Shown here: one piece after another, positions 48,001-56,174 of the stretch
Layout of the letters: every line of letters starts with the position of its first letter
How positions within the stretch are numbered: position 1 is the stretch's first letter
Source: Salipiger bermudensis
Lineage (GTDB): Bacteria; Pseudomonadota; Alphaproteobacteria; Rhodobacterales; Rhodobacteraceae
Direction: 5' to 3'
Assembly (NCBI RefSeq): GCF_020171625.1
Contig: NZ_JAIUZY010000003.1
Span: 496,001-560,000 of the forward strand
DNA: 64,000 nucleotides
Position numbers and translations under genes: made by a program
Notes under the pieces: generated by a model
Database searches by the model: none
What the model was told of the DNA's origin: nothing
What the model saw: the letters and a program-made list of their open reading frames with translations, nothing else

Positions 48001-48302
48001 ACCCCAAGACCGGCGAGATCGAAGGTGGCGGTACCAAACAGATTGCCATGTGGTCACTGGACACGGATTATGACCAACGCTCGCTGATGCCGCATCAGGT
48101 ATTTTTCCCTATGGCTGATGCCAAGGGTGGCTGGAACCGGCTGAAAAAGACAATTCGGGCCGAATTGGACGAGGACCTGCTAGAGCAGTTTCACGGCACG
48201 GTGTCACTGCCGTTTGAGGCCGGTGACAACAAGCGAATTGCGGTGAAGATCGTAGATGACCGGGGGATTGAATCCCTCAAGATCATCGCGCTGGAGGGAT
48301 AA
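45072..48302 (+). CDS. Type III-like DNA methyltransferase (Mod)
   Basis: The protein has 1076 residues, considerably longer than classical Mod subunits of about 650. DPPY catalytic motif at 293-296 precedes the AdoMet motif DPTCGSGTT at 587-595: the beta-class order of N6-adenine methyltransferases. An N-terminal winged-helix-like extension (about 1-80) and a 400-residue C-terminal extension (about 680-1076) are unusual. The central recognition part (about 380-575) has visibly lower GC than the flanks, suggesting an exchanged recognition domain. It modifies host DNA to block the adjacent Res. Confidence 0.92.
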   Translation: MSDTLRSLILSLLPEDGSSIGNGAMMARLRDHIPTLSDESYTETRDALIDEGILGRGKGRGGSVYRADVADLELTAPVAKEPKATSTSTSSTRKKASRKSDEPTEVLSYRHGETRVNNPEVGMVHADTDPDGVRSTWAHDPHLDPVLNFDSARGAIETLIDDALASDDPERMKDALQELKRLQAPYLNWTGKAEKTSFEVDTVSLHVHERVDPATILANAAKRLKGKDASAQWRQADLFAAPFENLPLRQALDFYHHEKGWSNRLVAGDSLLVMNSLLTKESMGGKVQMVYIDPPYGIKYGSNFQPFTNKRDVKDRSDADLTQEPEMIKAFRDTWELGIHSYLTYLRDRLMLARELLTESGSVFVQISDDNVHHVREMLDEIFGSENFCSEIIAQKTTGAGSPAIGTKVLATVSDYVLWFAKDREKLKYRQLYSFKTLGSEGTTQYKFARKGPSGPEERMAKDIEYSEAEDWRVFAPDNLTSQSAGETTLFEFDAFGKTFKPGKGGWKSNTTGICRVKKADRIIPIGNTPMYRRYLEDFPVSPVNTLWRDVLITGFAEPKTYVVQTSQRIIERCLLMTTDPGDLVLDPTCGSGTTAFVAEKWGRRWITCDTSRVAITLAKQRLMTASFDYYALRYPHEGLKGGFDYETVPHITLKSIANNPDIDTIYDEDHPKIAAALADLNAALTSAPPLPVKPSQGYRKGKQVSFRDGDVLEEWEVPFDWPLDKDRKPLWPAAAKSPFEDFHKARQAMQRRMDQSISDHAEQETLYDKPGIDKNKLRITGPFSVEAVPAPTVLSLDESLPAEEADSTVARSGETSRQSLWRDELLKTGVRGKGGNMMRFAEFEVIPGTKFLHASGSVADTGERVVVSFGPEHAALEQRQVEEAMNEAYTLMPKPKFLLFCAFTFDPEAAKDVDEMNVPGMTFLKVQMNTDLLTEDLKKKRASNESFWLMGQPEVEVRKRDDGLWQVEVHGFDYFNPKTGEIEGGGTKQIAMWSLDTDYDQRSLMPHQVFFPMADAKGGWNRLKKTIRAELDEDLLEQFHGTVSLPFEAGDNKRIAVKIVDDRGIESLKIIALEG

Positions 48303-48305
48303 GCC

Positions 48306-51083
48306 ATGTCCCTGATTATCAACCGCCCGTGGGAGCGGCCAGAGCAGCATTGGGTCGAAGGAAAAGGCGGCAAGCTAGAAATCAAGCCGGAGCGTCGGCC
48401 TGCCAGCTACGAAGTCTTCGATGCTCGCAACAACACTAAGCGCACTGAAGAGCTGGCCATGGTAAATACGATCCGCGATCGCGTGGATCAGTGGCGCAAT
48501 GATGGCTATCTAGGCGTAACCATCGTTACGCGCAAACTGCTGGAACATTGGCATGACGAGACCGCGCGCCAACACCCGTTCTATTTCTGCCAATTGGAGG
48601 CGATCGAGACGCTGATCTGGTGGGTCGAAGGGGCAGAGGCTTACAAACAGGGCATCCACGTGCCGGGCGATGGTGGAGCCTGGGAGCGGCTCTGCAACAA
48701 GATGGCCACAGGCGCGGGCAAGACCACCGTGATGGCGATGATCATCACCTGGCAGGTGCTGAACGCGTTGACCTATCCGAAGCGGAACAAGGATTTCAGC
48801 CGCGCGGTTTTCATTGTGGCCCCTGGTCTGACGGTGAAGGGCCGGTTGCAGGTGCTGATGCCGTCTGAGGGCAGCTACTACGACGAGTTCAATTTGTGCC
48901 CATCAGAGTCGATGCGCCAGAAGCTGAACCAAGCCGAGGTGTTGATAGAGAACTGGCACACTCTGATGCCGCTGAAGGAACAGGATCGGTCCGTCGTCAA
49001 GAAGGGCAAGGAATCCGACGAAGCCTTCACCCGCCGTGTCCTCGGTAAATTGGCAGCACACAAAGACATCATCGTCATCAACGACGAGGCGCATCACGCC
49101 TATCGCAAACCACCCGAAGTCAAGATTTCGAAAAAGCAGGCCGAGGAACAGGGTATCGACCTCGACGAGGCCACACGCTGGATCGAAGGTCTGGACCGTA
49201 TCCACAAGACCCGCCGCATTCAGCGTTGTTTCGACCTCTCCGCCACGCCCTTCGCTCCCACCGGCAAAGCCAGCACCGACACGGCGCTGTTCGATTGGAT
49301 CCTCTCGGATTTCGGTCTGAACGACGCCATTGAGGCCGGGCTGGTGAAGACGCCGCGGGTGGTGGTGCGGGACGATGCGTTGCCGGATTCAAAGACCCTG
49401 CAATCAAAGCTCTACCACATTTATCGGGACAAATCGGTGTCCGAGGATCTGAACCGCGCCAAGGCGGAGGCTCATGAGGCGCTACCAAAGCTTGTGCAGG
49501 ACGCCTACACCCTTCTAGGGGCAGATTGGCGTGAAACAGCAAGAGATTGGGCCGAAGCCGGGCATCATTCTCCGCCGGTCATGCTGACGGTTTGCAACCG
49601 GACAGAAACCGCCGCCCGGATCGAGCACTACTTCAACCAGGGCGATGCGCATTGGCCTGAATTACAGGCTCCGAACAAAACCTTGCGCGTGGACTCGAAG
49701 GTTCTGGACAAGGCTGAAATCGGTGAATCGGCGACGTCCGACAAAGCCTACGACCAGCGGCTTCAGGATATAGTGGAAGCATCTGATATACCGGAAACCC
49801 GCAAGCGGCAGTTGGTCAGCCTTAAGAAGGAAGAGCTGCTTCGCGAAATCATCGACAATGTCGGCAAACGCGGTCAGGCCGGTCAAAACCTACAGAACGT
49901 AATTTCCGTGGCGATGTTATCTGAAGGATGGGACGCGAAGAACGTCACCCATATCATGGGCTTGCGCGCATTCACGTCGCAGTTGCTGTGCGAACAGGTT
50001 GTCGGCCGGGGGCTTCGCCGCGTTTCCTACGACACTGACGAAAATGGTCTGTTTTTGCCGGAATACGTGAATGTCTTTGGTGTTCCCCTGTCAATCTCAG
50101 AAGCCGGGGACCCCGGTGAAGCCCCACCCCCGCCCAAGCCGACGACGCAGATCGAAGTTATACCCGAACGCGCCAACCTTGAGATCAAATGGCCGAACGT
50201 GGTTCGTGTGGAGTCCGTCGTGCGACGCGAACTGTCCGTAAACTGGTCGAGTGTTGGAACGCTAAATCTTGATCCCGCCTCCACGCCTATCAGCGCGGAC
50301 TTAGCCCCTGCTTTAGGCGGAGCAACGGACTTAGGCAAAGTCTCCTCGATTGACTTGGAAAAGCTCCCAGACGGCTTCAGGCTTCAACGCCTCGTGTTTC
50401 AAGCGGCCCGAAAAGGGTTCGCTGGCTTGCATCATAGCTTTAAAGGGTCAGAAGATCTGCTTGCCGCGCAGCTCGTCCGGATTGTCGAGGAATTCATCGA
50501 GTCCGGAGCGCTGCAAATTCCGTCGCTCTTTCACTCCGATCCTCTACGGCGCCGCATTCTGATCGCTCTCAACATAGATCTGGTTGTTCAGCACCTTATG
50601 CAAAGTGTGTTTGAGCAGAACAGAACCAAGTTGACGCCGATATTCGACGAAGAAAACCCAATCGGGTCTACGGGACAGATGCGCACTTGGTACACTACCA
50701 AGCCCAATTTTCCTGCTATTAAGTCACATATCAGCCATCTAGTTGGGGACTCTTCTTGGGAAGGGCATGCCGCCAATCTGTTCGAACAATCGAGTGAAGT
50801 TCTTTCCTATGCAAAGAATGACCATCTTGGTTTTCAAGTTCAGTATCTGTGGTCCGGCTCCCGCAGGCGCTATGTGCCAGATTTTCTCGTAAGATACTCC
50901 AATGGGAAAATCTTGGCCCTTGAGATCAAGGGGAAGGATAGCCCTCAAAACAAAGCTAAACGGTCCGCGTTGGCTGAATGGGTCAAAGCTGTAAATGAAA
51001 CTGGTGGCTTTGGCACTTGGTGTTGGGATGTAGCTTTCGCACCATCTGACATTGAGGATATAATAGCTCGTCACGTTGGGTGA
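48306..51083 (+). CDS. Type III-like restriction subunit (Res), helicase-nuclease
   Basis: The protein has 925 residues. SF2 helicase: Walker A ATGAGKTT at 134-141, DEAH at 260-263, motif VI VVGRGLRR. Near the C-terminus the PD-(D/E)xK nuclease appears as VPDFLV (D859) and LEIKGK (E873, K875). The gene starts 3 bp after mod, ATP-dependent cleavage partner. The last quarter is lower in GC. Confidence 0.93.
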   Translation: MSLIINRPWERPEQHWVEGKGGKLEIKPERRPASYEVFDARNNTKRTEELAMVNTIRDRVDQWRNDGYLGVTIVTRKLLEHWHDETARQHPFYFCQLEAIETLIWWVEGAEAYKQGIHVPGDGGAWERLCNKMATGAGKTTVMAMIITWQVLNALTYPKRNKDFSRAVFIVAPGLTVKGRLQVLMPSEGSYYDEFNLCPSESMRQKLNQAEVLIENWHTLMPLKEQDRSVVKKGKESDEAFTRRVLGKLAAHKDIIVINDEAHHAYRKPPEVKISKKQAEEQGIDLDEATRWIEGLDRIHKTRRIQRCFDLSATPFAPTGKASTDTALFDWILSDFGLNDAIEAGLVKTPRVVVRDDALPDSKTLQSKLYHIYRDKSVSEDLNRAKAEAHEALPKLVQDAYTLLGADWRETARDWAEAGHHSPPVMLTVCNRTETAARIEHYFNQGDAHWPELQAPNKTLRVDSKVLDKAEIGESATSDKAYDQRLQDIVEASDIPETRKRQLVSLKKEELLREIIDNVGKRGQAGQNLQNVISVAMLSEGWDAKNVTHIMGLRAFTSQLLCEQVVGRGLRRVSYDTDENGLFLPEYVNVFGVPLSISEAGDPGEAPPPPKPTTQIEVIPERANLEIKWPNVVRVESVVRRELSVNWSSVGTLNLDPASTPISADLAPALGGATDLGKVSSIDLEKLPDGFRLQRLVFQAARKGFAGLHHSFKGSEDLLAAQLVRIVEEFIESGALQIPSLFHSDPLRRRILIALNIDLVVQHLMQSVFEQNRTKLTPIFDEENPIGSTGQMRTWYTTKPNFPAIKSHISHLVGDSSWEGHAANLFEQSSEVLSYAKNDHLGFQVQYLWSGSRRRYVPDFLVRYSNGKILALEIKGKDSPQNKAKRSALAEWVKAVNETGGFGTWCWDVAFAPSDIEDIIARHVG

Positions 51084-51165
51084 CGGGGTGGCGAAGGTCA
51101 GCGGTGAAAAGCTAGGCTTGCTAAATTCGACCCCAAAAAATCAAAAACGCGCAACGAGATGAGAT

Positions 51166-51882
51166 ATGCCGCTCAAGAATATTAATATATACTGCGACGA
51201 GAGTTGCCACCTTGAAAATGACAGGGAGGCGGTAATGGTACTTGGGGGGATTTATTGCGACGAATCTGACGTAAGGAGAGTTTCTGGCGCTATAAGAGGC
51301 ATAAAGGATCGCCATGGAGTTTCTCCTGAGTTTGAAATAAAATGGACGAAAGTATCTCCTGGCGCTCTGTCTTTCTATAGAGAAATTGTCGCATTCTTCC
51401 TGAATGACCCATCTGTGAGATTTCGCGGCGTACTCATTCCAGATAAATCCATCCTCGACCACAAAGCGTATGAGCAGACGCACGATGATTGGTACTATAA
51501 AATGTACTATTATATGTTGCGCTACGTTTTCTCTGCACCTCACGCGTACTCTGTTTACATCGACATTAAGGATACTCAAGGGGCGCAAAAAACGCGAAAC
51601 CTGCACGATGTCCTTTGCAACAGCATTCACGACTTCGACCATCAAACGATCAGGAAAGTACAGCAAATTCGCTCGCACGAGAGCTCTCTCCTTCAGCTTG
51701 CGGACTTGCTAATTGGAGCCATTGCATATGAAAATCGGGAAATGGTTGGCAGCCCGGCTAAACTGCAATTAATCGACGATCTAAAATCTGGCTTGGGGGA
51801 CAAAATTCTAACAAGAACGTCCTCTTTTGGAGCGACGAAGTTCAACCTGTTGCGTTGGCAGCCAAATGGTGACGCGGCATGA
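51166..51882 (+). CDS. DUF3800 domain-containing protein
   Basis: The protein has 238 residues. IYCDESCHLEND at the start is the acidic DES motif of DUF3800; VYIDIKD and LQLADLLIGAIAYE complete the acidic set of an RNase H-like fold. Such proteins are common in phage and defence islands; activity not proven. It has low GC and a 4-bp overlap with the next gene. Confidence 0.85.
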   Translation: MPLKNINIYCDESCHLENDREAVMVLGGIYCDESDVRRVSGAIRGIKDRHGVSPEFEIKWTKVSPGALSFYREIVAFFLNDPSVRFRGVLIPDKSILDHKAYEQTHDDWYYKMYYYMLRYVFSAPHAYSVYIDIKDTQGAQKTRNLHDVLCNSIHDFDHQTIRKVQQIRSHESSLLQLADLLIGAIAYENREMVGSPAKLQLIDDLKSGLGDKILTRTSSFGATKFNLLRWQPNGDAA

Positions 51883-52337
51883 GTGCACCAGACCTACTAC
51901 ATTTCGAAGATCTTGACGGTGACTGGGATCGCTACGAAGCGGCCCTCTACCAAGTGTTTGAGCAAGATATCATTGAATTTGACTTGAGTTTCCGCGGCCA
52001 TCCAGTCAACGCGAGGCGGGCACCAGAACATGAGCGTAAATGGGCCTGCTTTTGGCACCTGATATCCGAAGGTCGTGTCGAGGACGACCGACTTCCCGAT
52101 TTACGCAGATGCGAGCGCATCCGCTGGGTCAGATGGGTGATCGAAAACGCTGACGTCTGCGGGGATATCGATGTCTGGCAGAACCGCCGCAATGGAGAAA
52201 CGAACTGGTTACTTTGGTATCGTGAAGAGTACTTGGTTATCCTAGCCGCTCGGACGGGATACTTTTTGTTGAGAACGGCCTTCTGCACCGATCGTGAGCA
52301 CCGTCGCGAAAAACTGAGGAGAGAGCGCGATACGTAA
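51879..52337 (+). CDS. Uncharacterised partner of DUF3800 (possibly BECR-fold nuclease)
   Basis: The protein has 152 residues, soluble. RIRWVRWVIENADVC and NWLLWYREEYLVILAARTGYFLLRTAFC resemble small phage/toxin-type BECR-fold nucleases, but I cannot confirm it. The stop-start overlap with the DUF3800 gene suggests a two-protein unit, perhaps toxin and immunity or nuclease and regulator. Confidence 0.7.
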   Translation: MSAPDLLHFEDLDGDWDRYEAALYQVFEQDIIEFDLSFRGHPVNARRAPEHERKWACFWHLISEGRVEDDRLPDLRRCERIRWVRWVIENADVCGDIDVWQNRRNGETNWLLWYREEYLVILAARTGYFLLRTAFCTDREHRREKLRRERDT

Positions 52338-52358
52338 ATCTGTGCAAATTCTACGACT

Positions 52359-52388
52359 GAGGCCGCGCCGGTTTCCCGGAGCGGCCTC
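52359..52388 (+). terminator. Possible terminator after DUF3800 partner
   Basis: 8-bp perfect stem (GAGGCCGC / GCGGCCTC) with a 14-nt loop, no clear T tract. Confidence 0.35.
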
Positions 52389-52499
52389 GAATACTCCTTC
52401 TACACATGGCAGATGAGCTGTCCGAGATATGTACCTTGGAACCATGAATGTCAAGTGAACAGGGAGAGCACCGACTGTGGCTCGTAGGACTTTGGAAGG

Positions 52500-52778
52500 C
52501 TAGCCGTCATCCGAGTAGTCTGCCGAGAGCTGCTCAAGCGTGGCGACGATGAAGTCTTCAATATCGGCCACCCGCAGGCCATGGTCCAGCGCCAAGCGGC
52601 GCACCAGTCGTTCGATCCGTGCGTCTTTGGGTCCATAAAGGACCCAGTCATCCAGGAGGTGACTGTCTGGATGCGCTCTGGCAGGTAGCTCGTCTACGGC
52701 TTGGGACTGAACAAATGCACGCAAACGCTGGCGCCGCTTAGCATCGTCACGCATTCTCAACCAAATCGTTCCTTGCAT
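52500..52778 (-). CDS. Small hypothetical protein
   Basis: The protein has 92 residues if translation starts at 52778; an internal ATG at 52754 is an alternative. It is helical with charged segments (RIERLVRRLALDHGLRVADIEDFIVATLEQL). It lies between the defence cargo and the mobilization module. No family recognised. Confidence 0.5.
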   Translation of the reverse strand: MQGTIWLRMRDDAKRRQRLRAFVQSQAVDELPARAHPDSHLLDDWVLYGPKDARIERLVRRLALDHGLRVADIEDFIVATLEQLSADYSDDG

Positions 52779-52946
52779 CCATGGTGTCGCCGATCGTCTG
52801 TGCCACATTTTGGTTGAGTAAGAGGTGGGGCTGTCTGCCCACCGCGCCCGACGGCGCTCCCCCGAGGATATTTAAGGGAAGATGAAAACGAGCAAAGGCA
52901 AAGTACTGCATCCTTTGACGCAGCGCAGTTGCCAGTCGTCGAACCA

Positions 52947-54005
52947 TCACCGTTTCTTCTTCTCATCCGCACTGAGGCGCTCCGCGCGGTCCATCATGCG
53001 TTGCATCTTGGCCCCTGTACCGGTTGAGGGGCGGGGATCTGTTGCGGCGGCTGAGGAACGGGTCGCGTCCGCTCCTGGGTTCATCCTCCGGCTTGCATCG
53101 CTCTTTGCGTTTGAGGACATTCGGTTCGGCTGCATCGGGCGGGATTGCGGCATCATTCGCCGGACACTGCCTCCAACGGTTGCGGCTGCCCAGCCTGCCT
53201 GCAAGTTGCCCGATATCATCGGCACGATGAACGGGATCGCCACGACCATCACAAGCGAAAGTATGACTACAGCCAGAAAGGGGAGCGTCGCTCCAACCTG
53301 CTTGACAGAATCCGGCGATCCGATCTGGCCGACCAGCTGGCTCACCAGGCCGAAGACCATCGAGAAGACGCCAGCCATCACGACCGGGTAAAGGGCAAAA
53401 CTCGCCAGCGAAGACACCCATCGGTGGAAATAGTCCTTCGTCACCGGGAACATCGAGCAGAGGATCATGATGGGCGCGATGCCTATCAGGAATGTCATCA
53501 TCATTTTTGCCAGGACGAGAACAGCGCCCGCCGCGCCGCCGATTACTGCCAGAAGAGCCATGAAGAAGACTCCCATCACAGCCTTGCTGACCGCCCCCAT
53601 ATGCGATGTGGCCGAGTTGCCGTATTCGGCCAGCCTGTCGAGCTGAAGGTCAAAACGAAGAGCAAAATATCTGGGTCCCGCGAGGTCTACCCCGATTGCC
53701 GAGCCGACCAAGCGCCCAGCCAGTTCGTCGAGGCCGTCGATGATATGACCGCTGACGAAGTTAAAATTTGCCCAATTGAACGCGAATGTGTTGATCAAAG
53801 CGATCTTGAATGACAAGACCAGCAGCTCTTTCCCGTCCATGGGGCGGATTTGCCATGCCATGTTGATAAACAAAACGATCATCGCGAGGGTCGCGGCCCC
53901 GACAACTATCGTGCCGGAGACCTCCGCGACCGCCGCGAACTGCGAGGTAGCCACTTTCTCGAGACCCTCGTCTGCGGCTGATACGATAAAGTTAACGATA
54001 CCCAT
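52947..54005 (-). CDS. VirB6/TrbL-like type IV secretion membrane protein
   Basis: The protein has 352 residues from the ATG at 54005. Six or so hydrophobic segments between about 25 and 270, including the VirB6/TrbL core (FFMALLAVIGGAAGAVLVLAKMMMTFLIGIAPIMILCSMFPVTKDYF, in parts). The 75-residue C-terminal tail is polar, Met/Arg/Ser-rich. It is the only T4SS subunit found here. The start overlaps the upstream gene stop (TGATG). Confidence 0.88.
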   Translation of the reverse strand: MGIVNFIVSAADEGLEKVATSQFAAVAEVSGTIVVGAATLAMIVLFINMAWQIRPMDGKELLVLSFKIALINTFAFNWANFNFVSGHIIDGLDELAGRLVGSAIGVDLAGPRYFALRFDLQLDRLAEYGNSATSHMGAVSKAVMGVFFMALLAVIGGAAGAVLVLAKMMMTFLIGIAPIMILCSMFPVTKDYFHRWVSSLASFALYPVVMAGVFSMVFGLVSQLVGQIGSPDSVKQVGATLPFLAVVILSLVMVVAIPFIVPMISGNLQAGWAAATVGGSVRRMMPQSRPMQPNRMSSNAKSDASRRMNPGADATRSSAAATDPRPSTGTGAKMQRMMDRAERLSADEKKKR

Positions 54006-54415
54006 CACTCAGGCTCCTGGCACTGAGTACGTAACCGATCCCGAAGATCGGAAATGACAGGGAAATACTCTTCCGCCGACCATGCGATGTGCAGGCTGTC
54101 GGTGGCGGTCGGGGCGGCAAAACCCAGCTCCGCGTACTCGTCCTCGATGATCGCCCAGTCGGGCCATAGAGCCTCGCAATCGCAAGAACCGGCCTCCAGC
54201 GCCATCTGATGCCGCTTCAAGCTATAGAGGTCGTCCGCTGCCACTGAGCGCCATGAATCTCGAAATGACCGGAAAGTCAGATGTTCCGGTCGCGGGCGGA
54301 TCGCGCAACCGTAGCGGTCGGTCTCTGCGGATTGGATGGAATTTCTCAACTCGATCTGGTCCGCCATCACCGGATCAGTAGTCAAAGCCAGAAATAAGAT
54401 AGCTCGATAAATCAT
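54005..54415 (-). CDS. Small secreted Cys-containing protein, T4SS-associated
   Basis: The protein is 136 residues from the ATG at 54415, avoiding the repeat array. N-terminal signal peptide (MIYRAILFLALTTDPVMA). Four cysteines (YGCAI, SCDC, TQC) suggest disulfides in the periplasm. Being directly before virB6 recalls VirB5/entry-exclusion-type genes, but no homology is seen. Confidence 0.65.
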   Translation of the reverse strand: MIYRAILFLALTTDPVMADQIELRNSIQSAETDRYGCAIRPRPEHLTFRSFRDSWRSVAADDLYSLKRHQMALEAGSCDCEALWPDWAIIEDEYAELGFAAPTATDSLHIAWSAEEYFPVISDLRDRLRTQCQEPE

Positions 54416-54423
54416 ACGGTTAC

Positions 54424-54605
54424 TCCCGTCGTTTGTTCGGTGTCGCCTGTCGCTTGTCCGGTGTCGTCTGTTGCGTGTTGACTGTCCGGTATTGAGTGGC
54501 CACGGTCGCGTGTCGCGTGTCGCGTGTCGCGTGTCGCGTGTCGCGTGTCCGGTGCTACCTGTCCCCTGTTCAGTGTTACGTGTTGCTTGTGCAGTGTTGC
54601 GTGTC
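54424..54605. repeat. Heptanucleotide tandem array, 26 units
   Basis: Twenty-six successive 7-bp units fit the consensus (G/C)(C/G)NTGT(C/T); six in the centre (54508-54549) are identical GCGTGTC. The outer units are degenerate but stay in phase. It lies between the relaxase gene and the secreted-protein gene. Confidence 0.9.
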
Positions 54606-54629
54606 CGGGGGGAGAGCTGGATTTGCCCC

Positions 54630-56174
54630 TCAATGGCGAAGGCCATGCACGTCCTCCTCGATCTCGTCTGTCACCGCGTCCAGAGGCGCTTCTGCGCCTC
54701 CAGGGCGAGCGACAGGCTGTCTTTCAGCTTCGACGGTGCCTGCGCGGTGTCGGGGCCATCCTGCATCCAGCCGTTCAAGGCTTCGACCAATGAGAGCTGC
54801 GACCTGAGTAAAGCGATCATGGAGCCGCGTAACCCATCCAGCTCCGTCCGCCTGTCCTGCCCAGAGGTGGTCAATTCCTGCGCGGATGCCTTCGAGGCTT
54901 CCGTCAACTGCTCGACGTAGCCCAACAATTCGCGTTCGAGTGGCGTCAGACCATCCATCACTCACTCCTCCGGGATCGTCAGACAGTCCACGGGTTCCCC
55001 TGCCAGCGAACAGCGTGTCAGCGCCGCGCGACCGCTGCGCGGGATCAGATAGACCGCCTCCGGCCGCTCGATCACCCTGAGCCCCATCGTGTTCAAGTTC
55101 GGCGTCAGCCATGTCATGACTGACCAGGTCGAAATCCCGGTGCAGATCATCAGGCAGCAGGCCACCAGCATCGGCCACATCAGAGCCTTCCATTCCGGTC
55201 GAGCTGCGTTCGCGCTCTGCCGTAAGAGGTGCTTCCTCACGCGCAGCAGGTAGCCTTCCGTATCGGTCTTGATTGTAGCCAGCGCGTTTTCGGCAATGAC
55301 CGTCAAATCGGTCCTGAAGTTCTGCAACTGTGTGTCGATCGAGGCGGCGTTCTCTGCCCTGATCCGCTCCATGTCCGCGTTCAGCTTCTCGCTCAGCCGT
55401 TGCTTCGGCTCTCCAGTCTTCATGGAAAATCTCTCCTCTCAGGCGAAATCGTTCTTCGGTCTCGGGGTCTTTGACTGTCAGGTAATTCGTGCCCGCGCGG
55501 GGCACCTCGAAGCCTGCATCGGTCAGGGCGGCGACCATTCCCGCCCGATCCTCGATCAGCCCCATGGAAATTTGGTCGGCGATCCAGGCATGGAGCCCGT
55601 CGCGCCCGGCGGCGCGGTCCGGGGCTTCTGAGACCGGCTTGACCTCGGCCACACGCTCCACGTCCATGGGGTCGGCCCAGCCGTGGGTCTTGTTCATCAG
55701 GTCGCGCAGGCTGTCGAAGGCGCGCTCATAGCCGGGCGGGGCGATGTTGAGGCTGCGTCCGCTGTGGAGCTCCATGCGTGGCGTGCAGAAATGCAGCTCG
55801 ACGCGATCCTCATGGATGTGGCGCACCCAAAGGCAGGCGTAGCGGTCGGCATCGAGCCTGGCGAAGGCGATCTCCTCGAAACGGTCGATCACCTCCTGCT
55901 GCTGGTCCTCGGTGGGGGCGTCCTCGCGGGCGAAGCTGACAACGCCGGCGCGATAGGTCCATTTGTGCGGGCAGGCGTCGATCAGGTCGATCATGCCCTG
56001 GGGATCGCCGCGCACGACCTCCGGCAGCGGTTCGCGCGTCACGGTCATGGGCTGACCGGACGCATCGCGGATCAGGTCTCGGTTGTCGTCATAGGCGAGC
56101 ACGGTGCGGGCGGTCAGGTATTCGACCGGCCCCGCGCCGCCGCCTTTGCCGTTGGGGAAGAACTTGATCAGCAT
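54630..56174 (-). CDS. Relaxase/mobilization nuclease, ColE1 MbeA-like
   Basis: The protein has 514 residues. Y19 (GPVEYLTA) is at the position of the catalytic tyrosine of MbeA. The metal motif reads H119-x6-E126-x-H128 (HIHEDRVELH), a variant of HEN with His for Asn. The C-terminal half (about 250-510) is acidic and largely overlapped by two smaller ORFs in another frame, as in ColE1. It nicks oriT and starts transfer. Confidence 0.9.
   Translation of the reverse strand: MLIKFFPNGKGGGAGPVEYLTARTVLAYDDNRDLIRDASGQPMTVTREPLPEVVRGDPQGMIDLIDACPHKWTYRAGVVSFAREDAPTEDQQQEVIDRFEEIAFARLDADRYACLWVRHIHEDRVELHFCTPRMELHSGRSLNIAPPGYERAFDSLRDLMNKTHGWADPMDVERVAEVKPVSEAPDRAAGRDGLHAWIADQISMGLIEDRAGMVAALTDAGFEVPRAGTNYLTVKDPETEERFRLRGEIFHEDWRAEATAEREAERGHGADQGRERRLDRHTVAELQDRFDGHCRKRAGYNQDRYGRLPAAREEAPLTAERERSSTGMEGSDVADAGGLLPDDLHRDFDLVSHDMADAELEHDGAQGDRAAGGGLSDPAQRSRGADTLFAGRGTRGLSDDPGGVSDGWSDATRTRIVGLRRAVDGSLEGIRAGIDHLWAGQADGAGWVTRLHDRFTQVAALIGRSLERLDAGWPRHRAGTVEAERQPVARPGGAEAPLDAVTDEIEEDVHGLRH
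54671..54958 (-). CDS. MbeD-like small coiled-coil protein nested in relaxase gene
   Basis: The protein is 95 residues from the ATG at 54958 (a GTG lies one codon earlier), directly after the stop of the 54962 gene. Heptad-rich helical sequence (LEALNGW..., LERELLGYVEQLTEASKAS). It is entirely within the relaxase gene in another frame, like mbeD of ColE1. Confidence 0.65.
   Translation of the reverse strand: MDGLTPLERELLGYVEQLTEASKASAQELTTSGQDRRTELDGLRGSMIALLRSQLSLVEALNGWMQDGPDTAQAPSKLKDSLSLALEAQKRLWTR
54962..55423 (-). CDS. MbeB-like mobilization protein nested in relaxase gene
   Basis: The protein has 153 residues: charged coiled-coil N-terminal half, one membrane helix (MWPMLVACCLMICTGISTW, about 83-106), and a short extracytoplasmic C-terminus. 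Topology and nested position match ColE1 MbeB. It overlaps the relaxase gene in a second frame. Confidence 0.7.
   Translation of the reverse strand: MKTGEPKQRLSEKLNADMERIRAENAASIDTQLQNFRTDLTVIAENALATIKTDTEGYLLRVRKHLLRQSANAARPEWKALMWPMLVACCLMICTGISTWSVMTWLTPNLNTMGLRVIERPEAVYLIPRSGRAALTRCSLAGEPVDCLTIPEE

Noticed and set aside
54424-54605. CRISPR array
   Set aside because: Units are 7 bp and contiguous, without spacers, and no cas genes occur in the window.
54412-54633. ORF in the heptamer array
   Set aside because: A period-7 repeat leaves all frames open; the repetitive translation (TRDTRHA) has no support.
54005-54646. N-terminal extension of the secreted-protein gene through the array
   Set aside because: It would replace a clear signal peptide by repeat-coded residues and lacks a ribosome-binding site.
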